A DNA stretch of 64,000 bases from Linum tenue (lineage: Eukaryota; Streptophyta; Magnoliopsida; Malpighiales; Linaceae), in contig CAMGYJ010000009.1 in assembly GCA_946122785.1 (NCBI GenBank), positions 4,990,937 through 5,054,936 of the forward strand, written 5' to 3'. The first letter of the stretch is position 1. The number at the start of each line of letters is the position of its first letter. A program made the position numbers and the translations under genes. The notes under the pieces were generated by a model. The model had not been told where the DNA came from, made no database searches, and worked only from the letters and a program-made list of their open reading frames with translations. Of the stretch, positions 12,578 to 22,312 are shown piece after piece.

Positions 12578-15500
12578 TTCTTTGTGGTGGGTTTGGGAAG
12601 AGCACATTAACTTTTTATGGTTAAAGTACTCTCCTGGAACTGTAGGGGTGCTAGACACCCCAAATTTCATTCGTCCTTTGTTGAGTATAAGACTCAGTTT
12701 AAGCCTGATATTGCCTGCATTTTGGAGCCGCGAATTAGCGGGAGTGACGCAGTTGATGTGATCAAGACCCTTGGCTATGACTCCTGGAAAGTGTCGGATG
12801 CCGTGGGCTTTAGTGGAGGAATCTGGGTCATGTGGAACAGTGGCGTTCTGAAGATGGAGCTTATTGAGAAGCACAAACAGTTTGTGCACCTCAAATGCTT
12901 GGAAAGGGGCAGAGTTAAGTTTCTGCTCACGACAGTCTATGCAAGTCCAAACGAGTACGAGAGGAGGGATCTTTGGGATGCTATCAGAAGATTGGATAGT
13001 GAGGCAAAAGCACCATGGTTGATCCTTGGCGACTTCAACTCCATTACCAGACCTTCTGAGAAGCAAGGGGGCGCCCCTTTTAACCCTGCTAAAACTAGAG
13101 CTTTTAAAGAATGCATTGAAGACTGCGGGTTGATTGACCTTGGGTTTCGTGGACCCAAGTTTACGTGGTTTACAAGGAGCTCCCTGCTTAGGGAAAGACT
13201 TGATCGTAGCCTCTGCAACTCGCTGTGGCAGCAAAGGTTTCCTTCGACCTTCAACCTTCATCTGCCAAAGATCAGATCCGACCACAGACCAATCATCACC
13301 TGCACGGATGTCCACACTGGATGCAGCAACCTGGTGAGGAGATTTCAATTCCTCGCACCTTGGTTATCGCATGAGAATTTCTTCCCTTTTATATCTTCCA
13401 AATGGAATAAAGGCAGTGTTTTTCCTCTCTCCTTGCAGGGTCTCTCTGAGGATCTCAAACAGTGGAACAAGGATGTTTTTGGGAATATTTTCAGACGCAA
13501 GAAAGAACTCCTTAGGGAGCTCAAGAACTTGGAGATATTCAATGAGAGGAACCATTGCACTAGCTCCCTGAGAAAAGAGCAGGAGACAAGAAAGGAGTTA
13601 GAGATGACACTTTGGAATGAGGAGTTGCTATGGATTCAAAAATCTAGAGCAAACTGGATGGTGAAGGGGGATATGAACTCACGCTACTTCCATACCAGTA
13701 CACTGTGTCGTAGGAAGCATAACAGAATCATTGGTCTGAAGGATGAAGATGGTCAATGGGTGACTGACCCTGACCAGCTCCAGCATTTGGCTAGAGATTT
13801 TTATGTTAAGCTTTTCACTAGGGATCCTCTGTTGAGTCATGTTCCCTTACCTGCTAACTTCCCTGTGGTTGCTGGATGTTTGCTTGCAGGTTTGAAAGCC
13901 ATCCCAAATCCAATGGAGATTCGAGCCATTGTCAAAGAGATGAACGGGCTGAAAGCCCCTGGCAAAGATGGCTTTCACGCTATTTTTTACCAAAAATGTT
14001 GGGATCATATAGGATTGGACCTTGTTTGTTTTATTCACTCCTGCTTTAGACACCCTGATAGAATTAGAATGATCAATGAGACACTCCTGGCCCTTATTCC
14101 CAAAACTGAATCACCTCTGTCCATGAGTCAGTTTAGGCCCATAAGCCTTTGTAATGTGGTGTACAAGGTGGTGGCCAAGAGTTTGGCCAATAAACTCAAG
14201 CCACTACTGCCTCATCTCATTCACCCGAATCAATCCAGCTTTGTTCCAAAAAGACACATAACTGATAATATTATCATTTTGCAGGAAACGGTGCATACTA
14301 TGGCTAGGAAAACAGGGAAGAAAGGCTTCATGCTCCTTAAGATCGACCTTGCCAAGGCGTATGATAGAATCAGTTGGAGCTTTTTGGAAGAGACACTTGT
14401 GGAAGCTCACATCCCTGCTGAATGCATCAGAATCATCATGGCGTGTGTGACTACTACAAGATTTCAAGTCTTATGGAATGGAGGGGAAACTGAGAGCTTC
14501 ACACCGTCGAGAGGTTTACGTCAGGGATGTCCACTCTCTCCCTATCTCTTTACTTTATGTATGGAACGTCTTAGTCATACTATTGTAGAGGAAGTTAGGT
14601 TGAAGAACTGGAACCCTATGAGACTCTCTCCTGGTGGACCTGACTTGTCCCATTTGTTTTTTGCGGATGATCTCGTTTTGTTTGCTGAAGCGAGTCCCAA
14701 GCATGCTGATGTGGTCATGTCCTGTGTTGATAGATTCTGTCAAGCCTCTGGGGAGTTAATTAGCAAAGAAAAATCTAGGGTCCTTTTCTCTAAGAATGTG
14801 CAGAATAGAACTAGGTCTATTATTTTTGCTAAACTTGGAATACAGGCCACGCATGACCTTGGTAGATACTTAGGTGTTCCTGTACTCCATGGTAGATTGA
14901 ATAACAGTACCTATAAGTATATCTTAGAGAAAATGGATAACAAACTCACTACTTGGAAAGCTAAAACACTCTCACTTGCTGGGAGGATTACTCTTGCTAC
15001 TTCTGTCTTGAACTCCCTGCCTAGTTATGCTATGCAATCCTCAGTGATTCCTGTTACTATTTGTGATGCCATTGACAAGAGAATCAGAGGGTTTATTTGG
15101 GGTGCTCAAGAAGGGGTTAAAAAGGCACACCTGATCTCTTGGGAGACAATCTGTAAACCAAAAAGTTAGGGGGGGCTTGGGTTGAGATCTGCCCGCAGTA
15201 TGAATATGGCTTATTTAATTAAACTCGCATGGCAGATGTTGAATCATGATGATGTTTTGTGGGTCAAGGTTCTGCAGGGAAAATACTTTAAACAGAAAGA
15301 TGGTGCTATTCTTGCAATGAAGAAAAGCAATCATTCGAGCCTCTGGAAAGGCATCCTCAAAGCGATGCCACTTATGAAAAGTGGGTGTTGCTGGAGCATT
15401 AGGAATGGAGAGACTACGAGCTTCTGGACTCACCCGTGGCTGGATACAGGAATCACCTTGGAGTCATACCTGACGCAGGATCTTTCTGACAGTGAAAGGA

Positions 15501-16052
15501 TCTCCTCCGTTGCTGAATGGATTACGGCTGATGGTAAGTGGGACTGGGACATGCTTGAGAGAGTCCTTCCTGATGATGCTCTGAATCTTATTGCAGGGTC
15601 TGATCCTCCTAACCCGGAGCTGGGAGATGACAAGACCATATGGGGTCTGGAAAATGATGGGCGCTTTCGCCTGAAGTCGGCCTATTACCTGGCAGCAATG
15701 GGCGACGCGGATGAGAACATAGAGACAAGCTGGAAGCGTATCTGGAAATGGAAGGGACCCAACAGGGTCAAGCATTTCCTTTGGCTCGTTTTCCACAACC
15801 GGCTGATGACCAATCAAGAACGCAAAAGAAGGAAGATCACTGCTCAGGACAACTGCAACCACTGTAAGGAGGAAGGAGAGTCAATAGATCACATCCTGCG
15901 CGGTTGCAGCAAAGCAGGCGAGGTTTGGAAAAAACTCAGTGACAGGATGGTGGAAAGGAATCTTAATCTTCCACTGGAAGAATGGCTCATAAAGAATCTG
16001 ATGGACGAAGACAAGGGAATTGACTTCGGCCTTATCTGCTGGCACCTTTGGA

Positions 16053-16149
16053 GGAAAAAATCCCACTGTACACACGTTCTTAAAAAAAATTCCCAAAATA
16101 CATAAGTTATAAAAAAAATTCCCAAAGTACACATGTTTGGCATTCACCG
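16053..16149 (+). repeat. MULE left terminal inverted repeat
   Basis: 97 bp starting GGAAAAAATCCCA. It holds repeated AAAAAAAATTCCC units and pairs with 20857-20952 with only a few differences. Confidence 0.92.
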
Positions 16150-16472
16150 TTTTTTACAAACGCAGTGATGGTGTTCACCGCGTTTGTCAAAGACGGTGAA
16201 TATTTCACCGTTTAAAACCAAAACGGTGAAGTATTCACCGCCTTTATCTAAAACGGTGATGTATTCACCGCGTTTGGCGAGGACGGTGAATACATCACCG
16301 TTTTAGTTGACAACGGTGAATGTATTCACCGTTGTTGGGTAACGCGGTGATTGTTTCCCACGTTTCCCACCCCTGGTAGGTCAAAATTAGGTCACACCGA
16401 CCTATTATTCACCGTTTGAGACAAACACGGTGATTGTGTTCACCGTTTTTGACAAAAACGGTGAATAGTAGG
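16140..16472. repeat. Left subterminal array of CACCG/CGGTG motifs
   Basis: About 17 copies of TTCACCG(T/C)-type and (A/G)CGGTGAA-type words alternate in orientation over some 330 bp. Neighbouring units are therefore imperfect palindromes. A similar array lies inside the right terminus. Confidence 0.85.
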
Positions 16473-16482
16473 CAGATTTTCC

Positions 16483-16490
16483 TATAAATA
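16483..16490 (+). promoter_or_regulatory. TATA box of the MULE transposase gene
   Basis: TATAAATA immediately inside the left subterminal array, about 365 bp upstream of the transposase ATG. A mirror-image TATA box serves the opposite gene at 20447-20454. Confidence 0.6.
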
Positions 16491-16846
16491 CCAGCCCACC
16501 AGCAGAAGTAAAAACATAACCACTCCCCCCTTCTTCAAATTTCAGCAACAAAAATCGAGCATAATACACAGAACATACATTTTTCGGTATGTTGAGACTT
16601 TTCGTATTATAGTCTAATTATGTTTTTAGTAGTTATAGTATGATTAAATTTTCGTATTATGTTGTTGTTAGTTAGTTGAATTTATGTTCGTTAGTTATAG
16701 TATGATTTAATTTTCGTATTATGTTGTTGTTAGTTAGTTGAATTTATGTTCGTTAGTTATGAGATGGATAATATTAGTTGTACAATATGATTTTGGTTAA
16801 TTTTACTGTCTTTAAGCTAATAGATACTTATCCTCGATTTGTAGAT

Positions 16847-18186
16847 ATGGGTAAATTCAAGAAGTTTCATCTTACTATTCGGTGGAATGGAAGGGTGACA
16901 AACTCTGACATAGGCATTGATTATGAGGACGGCGAATCCATTATGCTGAAAATTGATTCCCGATTCAATTTTCAAGAACTCTGTGATCTTTGTGCAGAAA
17001 GGGTTTGTACGAGCGGACAGACGAGACTTGGCAAAATTACTTACCGGTATCCAGACATGAGTGCTGGCGGGGTCGTGTTCCAAGAAGTTGTCATAAACGA
17101 TGATGACGCGGTTACGATGATGTTACAGTTCCTAAGCGATAACCAAGTCCGGCTTGTAGAGGTGTATGTTGAGACCGAGGCGGTCGGTGAATCTCATTCT
17201 CACCAGTATTCTTATGATGATGGTTTTGCAGGAAGGTACGAATGGGTGGTAGTTCGAGCAACTACCAAGGCGGTGGTTATACAGGAGGTTACGGGGAGGG
17301 TGGTGGTTCAATCAACTACAGTGGATCGAGTAGTGCAGGATGGGACAAATACTCGCAACCTCCTCAACTAGCCGATGGTGTTGAATGGCCTGCTTGGGGG
17401 CCAGAGTGGTCTGAAATCGAGAATAACATTCGATCAGGGCGTACTTCACATGAGCGAGAGGACGATGTTGGTGATCGTGGTCATGTTGATCCTTCTAGCC
17501 CGAGCTATCCATTCGAGTCGAGCGACGAGGATACTGAGGAAGATTTGAGATCAGTGAGCGAGGAGGAGGAAGATACTGATGATAACGAGGATGAGGCGGC
17601 ATTTCGTGAGGCACCCACGCCATATTACACACAGGTTCCAACTCAATTTTTACATAGTCAGAATGATCCCCCTGACTTTGTCCCTATGCCAGTGTACAAT
17701 CTGACGGCCAATTTGGAGGTGGGTATGGCGTTCACATCGAAAGACGCTGTGCATGATGCTTTTACAGAAGAGGCGTTGAGACGCAATTTCGAGTGGAAGG
17801 TAAAATATTCTGACAGTAAACAACTACATGTCATATGCAAGCATGATGCAGAGGGTTGTACGTGGCAACTGCGGGCTGCAAATATGAAGAGAAAGGGTGC
17901 TTGGGTGATTCGCAAAGCTGAGACGATCCACACATGCTCCTCTTCTATACTTTCCCAAGATCACAGGCAACTAAAAGCAAAGAAAGTTGGGAGAACTATT
18001 AAGCACCTTATAGAAGCACAACCAGATATCAAGGTGAAAGCTATCATGGCAGAGGTGAAGGATCGACATTCTCTGGTACAACTCAGGAGGTTGTTCATAA
18101 GTCGGGTCAACCAAGTAGTCTTCCGCTCATCCATGGTTGGAGCACTTTCGAGAGTGTACTTGGCGTGTTCCAAACCATCAACCTAA
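16847..18186 (+). pseudogene. MuDR-type transposase, N-terminal part only
   Basis: From ATG 16847 the frame reads MGKFKKFHLTIRWNG. It then gives a PB1-like/MuDR N-terminal domain to about 17160, including DYEDGESIMLKIDSRFNFQE. At about 17230-17245 the frame must change: the continuing protein (Gly/Ser-rich, then acidic, then the domain below) runs in another frame from 17242. This is a frameshift or an intron I could not define. The MuDR DNA-binding domain is clear at about 17715-17960: VGMAFTSKDAVHDAFTEEA, FEWKVKYSDSKQLHVICKHD, CTWQLRAANM, WVIRKAETIHTCS. Similarity to the family stops near 18070, just after KAIMAEVKDRHS. The remaining codons are antisense to the PMD gene. The catalytic DDE domain and SWIM finger are absent. 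Confidence 0.82.
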
Positions 18187-20220
18187 GGAAAGCACGCCAC
18201 ATATCAAATTAACTAAACCTTAAAATAAATAGATTTTTGAATGAGGGAGATTAGGATGACTTACCAACGACCCCATCACAGCACCTTGCTTTGACACCCA
18301 TCTCATGGTGAACTTCCGATACCACTGCATGTACCCATCGTGGTAGCCCATCGGTCTCGTCTCCGGCATCCCTTGGACCACCCATTGGGACCGATTCTCC
18401 CAGATGTTGATGTAGAATCCATGCTTTAGCACCCAGTTCTTTGCAGTGTGTCGGAGGTCCATAACATGTAGCTCCCTGAAACCGGCTGGCGGGTCTTGTG
18501 GAATTGGTTGCTCCATTCGATATTGCCTCAGAGATCGATCGGGTAGGTGCCATTCCACCATGTGCCAGCAGATCAATGGCACCTTGCACAACCACGTCTC
18601 GTGATCCAGAGGGTGCCTAAGATGATGCAGCTCACCCACTTCACGTGGATATGGATCCCATATAACCTATATTCATTCAAAAATTCGGAATTAATGACCA
18701 TTTACATTGACAAAATTTAACTTGTTCAAAAATGGACAAAATATGATTACCCGATTCCACCATGGTTTATCTAACTCAGAACGATAAAACAATAACGAAT
18801 GCTCAGGTTGATGGTCATTCGTATTTGCTCCTATCCACCTTGTAAGTAAAAGTACGGATTCAATTTAGTTGAAATATAGCTAAGCATATAATAAATTAAA
18901 TTGGTCTAAGTACGTAATAAATAAAATTTAAATCTAGCTAAGCATGCAATCAAAATTAAATTGGGCTAAGTACGGAATAAATTCAATTTAAATCTAGCTA
19001 AGCATGCAAGCAATCAAAATTAAATTGGGCTATGTACGGAATAAATTCAATTTAAATCTAGCTAAGTACACAATCAAAATTAAATTGGGCTAAGTACGAA
19101 ATAAACTTACTTGACACCGTAGGGGAGATTTTGCAGAAAGTTGAGTTCATCATCGTTTCTCCGGTATGGACGTGGGTCGATAGGTGCGAACATCGGGAGA
19201 TGCTCCCATACCCACAGTTGCAGGATGAACATCGCAGCACCAGCTTGCTTTGCCCCAACCTTCGAGCAAGTACACAGCTCCCGGTATACGCCCGCTAGCA
19301 CGGTCGATCCCCAACTCTTCTCTCCAATTGCATCCCAGTCACCAGTGAGCAATGGCAACCATATGCCTTGAATCCACCGGTTGGACTTGTCGGGGAACAA
19401 AAATCCACCCACCAAACCGATGAGGTAGATGCGGGCGTAGCGCTCGACTTGTTCTTCCGGTGTCTCGTCATTGATTTCCACCTCTTGCTGGATGTGAGAT
19501 ACCAGCCACGGGACCGACACTTGCCCCGCATTCAACGGTGGATGCCCCCGTCCTTGAATTGGTGTGGTGGTCGGCATGTCGAAGCCCAAACGATCACGTA
19601 TGAGCGGCCCCAACCTCCTTCGGGTTTGGTCGTGGAACCAATGATTGCATCTCCAGAAATAGGAAGCCCGGTGAGGATCGCCACGTCTTCGAGGGTGATC
19701 GTCATTTCCCCCTCCGGAAGGTGGAATGTATGGGTTTCGGGACGCCATCGTTCCGCCATGATCGTTGTCGATCTCGATCCGCAAGAAATGGCGCAACATT
19801 CCCAAACCGGTCCTCGCTATGTAGGGCTCCAACCTGGGATGCCAAGCGGGCAAGTTATTGGTCCCTTTATGAACCACGGGAACAAGCGATTCCTAAAACA
19901 AATAGGGAAAACAACAATTTATTAGATTAAATAAAGCAAAATAAAACCTTAGAAAATAATAAAATAAAGCAAGAATACTCAAAAAATTACCGGATAGTTA
20001 TCCCAAATAGCACGGGAGCGATGAGATTCTTGATCGGTTAAGAGACTCGCATCCCTTGGGCCATAATGGATATACAATCGAGGATCGTATATCTCGGCAC
20101 CCATCTATAAAAAAGTAATGAAATCAGAGATTGTTTTGATAAAAAAAACAAAAAATCAAATTGTTTCGATTAAAAAAAATTCATAAACCAAAAACCTACA
20201 CGAAGAGCCTCTTCGTCCAT
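17961..20220 (-). pseudogene. Plant mobile domain (PMD, MAIN/MAIL-like) gene carried by the MULE
   Basis: Proposed exons: 20220-20200, 20104-19991, 19892-19111, 18838-18751, 18666-18265, and 18182 down to the stop at 17961. All junctions are GT-AG and keep phase. It starts MDEEALR|MGAEIYDPRLYIHYG and continues through ARTGLGMLRHFLRIEID. The PMD core ERWRPETHTFHLPEG..ITLEDVAILTGLP is present, followed by YLIGLVGGFLFPDKS and WEHLPMFAPIDPRPYR. The C-terminal hallmark reads CKVPLICWHMVEWHLPDRS and YHDGYMQWYRKFTMRW. Within exon 3 the ERWRPET block lies in a different frame from both flanks, so two compensating indels have disturbed it. The last exon runs antisense into the transposase remnant, and the original C-terminus may be lost near 18070. 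PMD proteins act in plant nuclei in gene silencing and genome stability, and PMD is also known from plant transposons. Activity of this copy is unknown. Confidence 0.8.
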
Positions 20221-20446
20221 TTTTTGGCGTAGGCCGGACAGAGGTTCGACGATTTTAGGTTTGTAAGGGACGGGAACTTAGCGGGACGGGGGCTTTAGGG
20301 TCAAACTCTAGTAATTCTTTCTGATGTGGAAGATCGGACTTAGCCGCAACCACAGAGCATACTTAGAACGAGACTAGAGCGGATAAATTGAGGGAGAAAG
20401 AAGTGAAATGTTGGTGGGGTGAGTTGAAAGTGAAAGGGGGAGGGGG

Positions 20447-20454
20447 TATTTATA
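20447..20454 (-). promoter_or_regulatory. TATA box of the MULE PMD gene
   Basis: The minus strand reads TATAAATA, about 230 bp upstream of the PMD ATG and just inside the right subterminal array. It mirrors the transposase TATA box at 16483. Confidence 0.6.
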
Positions 20455-20496
20455 GTTGGGGGAAGGGGGGAGGAGCTGCGCAGTAATTAGGGGAAG

Positions 20497-20866
20497 GGTT
20501 CACCGCGTTTGATGAACGCGGTGAAGGCTTCGCGTTCCCCTAAAACGGTTCCCCCGTCCACGTGGCCTGCTGTGAGGCGTCGGATCGTGGGAAGAAAACC
20601 ACGATCCGCGCCTCACCGCATCTAACGGCCACGGTGAAAACACAATGGCGCGGATCGCTGACGTAAACAAACACGGGGTATTCACCGTGTTTGTCTACCG
20701 CGGTGAATGCCCCGCGTTTGTCCACGTCAGCGCCTTCACCGCGTTAATTTAAAACGGTGAAGATATCACCGTTTTAGTTTCCTTTTAAAACGGTGATGCA
20801 TTCACCGTTTTTAACTAAGACGGTGAAGCTATCACCGTTTTAGTTTTAGTTAAAAACGGTGAATGC
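20497..20866. repeat. Right subterminal array of CACCG/CGGTG motifs
   Basis: About 13 alternating copies of TTCACCG and CGGTGAA words over 370 bp, the counterpart of the array at 16140-16472. Confidence 0.85.
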
Positions 20867-20952
20867 AAACATGTGTACTTTTGGAATTTTTTTTATAACT
20901 TATGTATTTTGGGAATTTTTTTTAAGAACGTGTGTACTTTGGGATTTTTTCC
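20857..20952 (-). repeat. MULE right terminal inverted repeat
   Basis: 96 bp, complementary to 16053-16149. It ends GGGATTTTTTCC against the 10-bp duplication. Confidence 0.92.
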
Positions 20953-21719
20953 CACCTTTGGAAACAGAGGAATGAAGAAGTCTTGGACGGAAAGAACTAC
21001 TCGGAACATGGACTTCTTTGCAGGATTAAAGCTTGGTTTTGCATTGTTCAAAATGCCCATATCTTCTGGATGAGCACAACGAATGAACCCAGAGGAGAGC
21101 TTCGAACGAGACAGATCGCTTGGAAGCCACCACTCGCTGATTGGATACAAATCCAAAGTGATGGATCAGTTCACCATGATTCAGGAAAGGCGGCTGCAGG
21201 TGGCCTCTTCCGGGACCATCTTGGCAGATGTCATCGAGCATTTGTCTGTAACCTGGGGAGCTGCTCGATTACGTCTGCGGAGCTGAAAGGTGCAATGGAG
21301 GGCCTGAAAATTGCATGGGACGAAGGCTATAGGAAGATTGAGCTCAATTTGGACTCGGAGACGGCTATCTCGATCATCAACAACCATCTGGATGATGAAC
21401 ACAGACATGGACAAGCTGCTGTTCAATTTAGGAACCTTTTGGACCGGGATTGGGAGATCAAAATCTCTCATGTGTATAGAGAGTCGAATTGTGCTGCTGA
21501 CTACCTTGCTAATGCAGGGCACACCTCCCCTTTTGGCACACATTCTTTCGATGTGTGCGACCCGGGGCTTAGATATTGGCTTCACTACGATGTAATGGGC
21601 ATTGCCCAAGAACGTTCTTTTAATCTAATGCACTAGACGCATCGCGTCAACCTTTCAACCAAAAAAAAAGAAAAGTAATCAACTTAAAAGACAAGTAGTA
21701 ATAAAAAAGTAATGTTGTT

Positions 21720-21785
21720 GGGTATTGAACCCACAACCTCCTATATAACAAAAGACCACTTATCCGCTGGGCTAAAGTAACCAGT
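21720..21785 (-). other. tRNA-like segment in the right arm of the second hAT
   Basis: The minus strand shows TAGCCCAGCGGATAAGTGG (resembling a box A) and, about 35 bases on, GGGTTCAATACCC (resembling box B and a T-loop stem). I could not fold an acceptor stem or anticodon arm, so I do not call a tRNA gene. It looks like a tRNA-derived or SINE-derived fragment. Confidence 0.4.
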
Positions 21786-22312
21786 TCAACAATCAAACTG
21801 CACAATACAAGTATATATATATGTATCTGAATTAATACGTAACTTCAAATTCTCGTCGTATTTTAACACGATCTTCAAAATTCTCGGGGGGGCCGGGGCC
21901 CCCCGAGTCCCAATGTAGCTCCGCCCCTGACAGCATCACATTCCTACAAAAAATAACCCTTTTCATATAACCGGGTTAAATCGGATTAAAATGATCGACC
22001 CATTAGTCCTCCACCCATCTGCTCAACCTACTAAACGGGCTAAATCTGTTGACAACCTTGCTGAGCAACTGAACCCTAACGAGTTCGGTGTCAACGACCA
22101 ACGAGAATAAGTAGCTTCTCTTTCTCTTCACTCACGTTTCCGTCCACATTTCAAAACAGAATATTATTGCCTCGACCGTTTCATCCCTCCAGATTTTCCT
22201 CCATAAAAAGGAGACAAGAATCCCTCTCAGTTTTCTCTTACCCCCGACCAGGAAAATCATATCCAATGCTCTGGCGCTGAGTCCGACGGGCATTCGGTTT
22301 TCCAATTTGGCA

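Larger units (their letters stand above)
16043..20962. mobile_element. Mutator-like element (MULE) carrying a truncated transposase and a PMD gene
   Basis: The element is 16053-20952 (4,900 bp), flanked by a perfect 10-bp duplication, CACCTTTGGA, at 16043-16052 and 20953-20962. Terminal inverted repeats of about 96 bp begin GGAAAAAATCCCA and are nearly identical. Inside each repeat lies an array of CACCG/CGGTG motifs, then a TATA box pointing inward, then a gene, so the two genes converge. The left gene encodes the N-terminal part of a MuDR-type transposase. The right gene encodes a plant mobile domain protein. The DDE catalytic domain is missing, so the element cannot move by itself. It interrupts the RNase H region of the LINE. 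Confidence 0.93.
12617..21636 (+). pseudogene. LINE ORF2: endonuclease, reverse transcriptase and RNase H; one stop codon and a MULE insertion
   Basis: Segments are 12617-16052 and, after the MULE and its duplicated 10 bp, 20963-21636. The reading frame is preserved exactly across the insertion. An in-frame TAG at 15167-15169 splits it. The product would span about 1,370 codons. The apurinic-type endonuclease shows LSWNCRGA, WLILGDFNSIT and SDHRPII. The reverse transcriptase shows FRPISLCNVVYKV, LLKIDLAKAYDRISW, GLRQGCPLSPYLF and the catalytic FADDLVLFAEA. The zf-RVT finger is at about 15690-15935 (CNHCKEEGESIDHILRGC). The RNase H domain lies right of the MULE (IQSDGSVHHDSGKAAAGG to HVYRESNCAADYLAN). 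The stop falls in the conserved KS.GGLGLR motif, where one base change from CAG would explain it. Confidence 0.9.
10552..21714 (+). mobile_element. Near-full-length L1-type LINE with 38-bp target duplication, interrupted by a MULE
   Basis: The LINE occupies 10590-21676, about 6.18 kb once the MULE and one copy of its 10-bp duplication are removed. It is bounded by a 38-bp direct repeat (10552-10589 and 21677-21714, one mismatch). It starts with a GA-rich leader, carries ORF1 (10667) and ORF2 (12617), and ends in an A-rich tail at 21660-21676. Apart from the MULE and one nonsense codon in ORF2, both frames are open, which argues for a fairly recent insertion. Confidence 0.92.
10187..21937. mobile_element. 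Second hAT-like element of the nest
   Basis: The element is 10195-21929. The left end is CAGGGGCGGAGCTAGG, and the complement of the right end is CAGGGGCGGAGCTACATT (14 terminal bases identical). Flanks GCAGCATC (10187-10194) and ACAGCATC (21930-21937) agree at 7 of 8 positions. Without the LINE, only about 0.6 kb of AT-rich sequence remains, with no transposase, so it was a small non-autonomous element. Part of its right arm resembles a tRNA (see 21720-21785). Confidence 0.75.
9867..22068. mobile_element. Outer (oldest) hAT element of the nest, split by later insertions
   Basis: Proposed limits are 9875-22060. The left end is CAAGGTTGTTAACCCACGG, and the complement of the right end is CAAGGTTGTCAACAGATTT. 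These match the ends of the clean hAT at 48302-48772 (CAAGGTTGTCAACCC). Flanks CTAAGAAA (9867-9874) and CTGAGCAA (22061-22068) agree at 6 of 8 positions, as expected of an old duplication. Only about 320 bp of left arm and 123 bp of right arm belong to it. Everything from 10195 to 21929 was inserted later. Confidence 0.62.

Noticed and set aside
16141..16470. CRISPR-like repeat array
   Set aside because: The units alternate in orientation without uniform spacers and lie inside a MULE terminus in a plant genome.
21720..21785. Functional tRNA gene
   Set aside because: Only box-like motifs; no acceptor stem or anticodon arm could be formed, and it sits inside a transposon.
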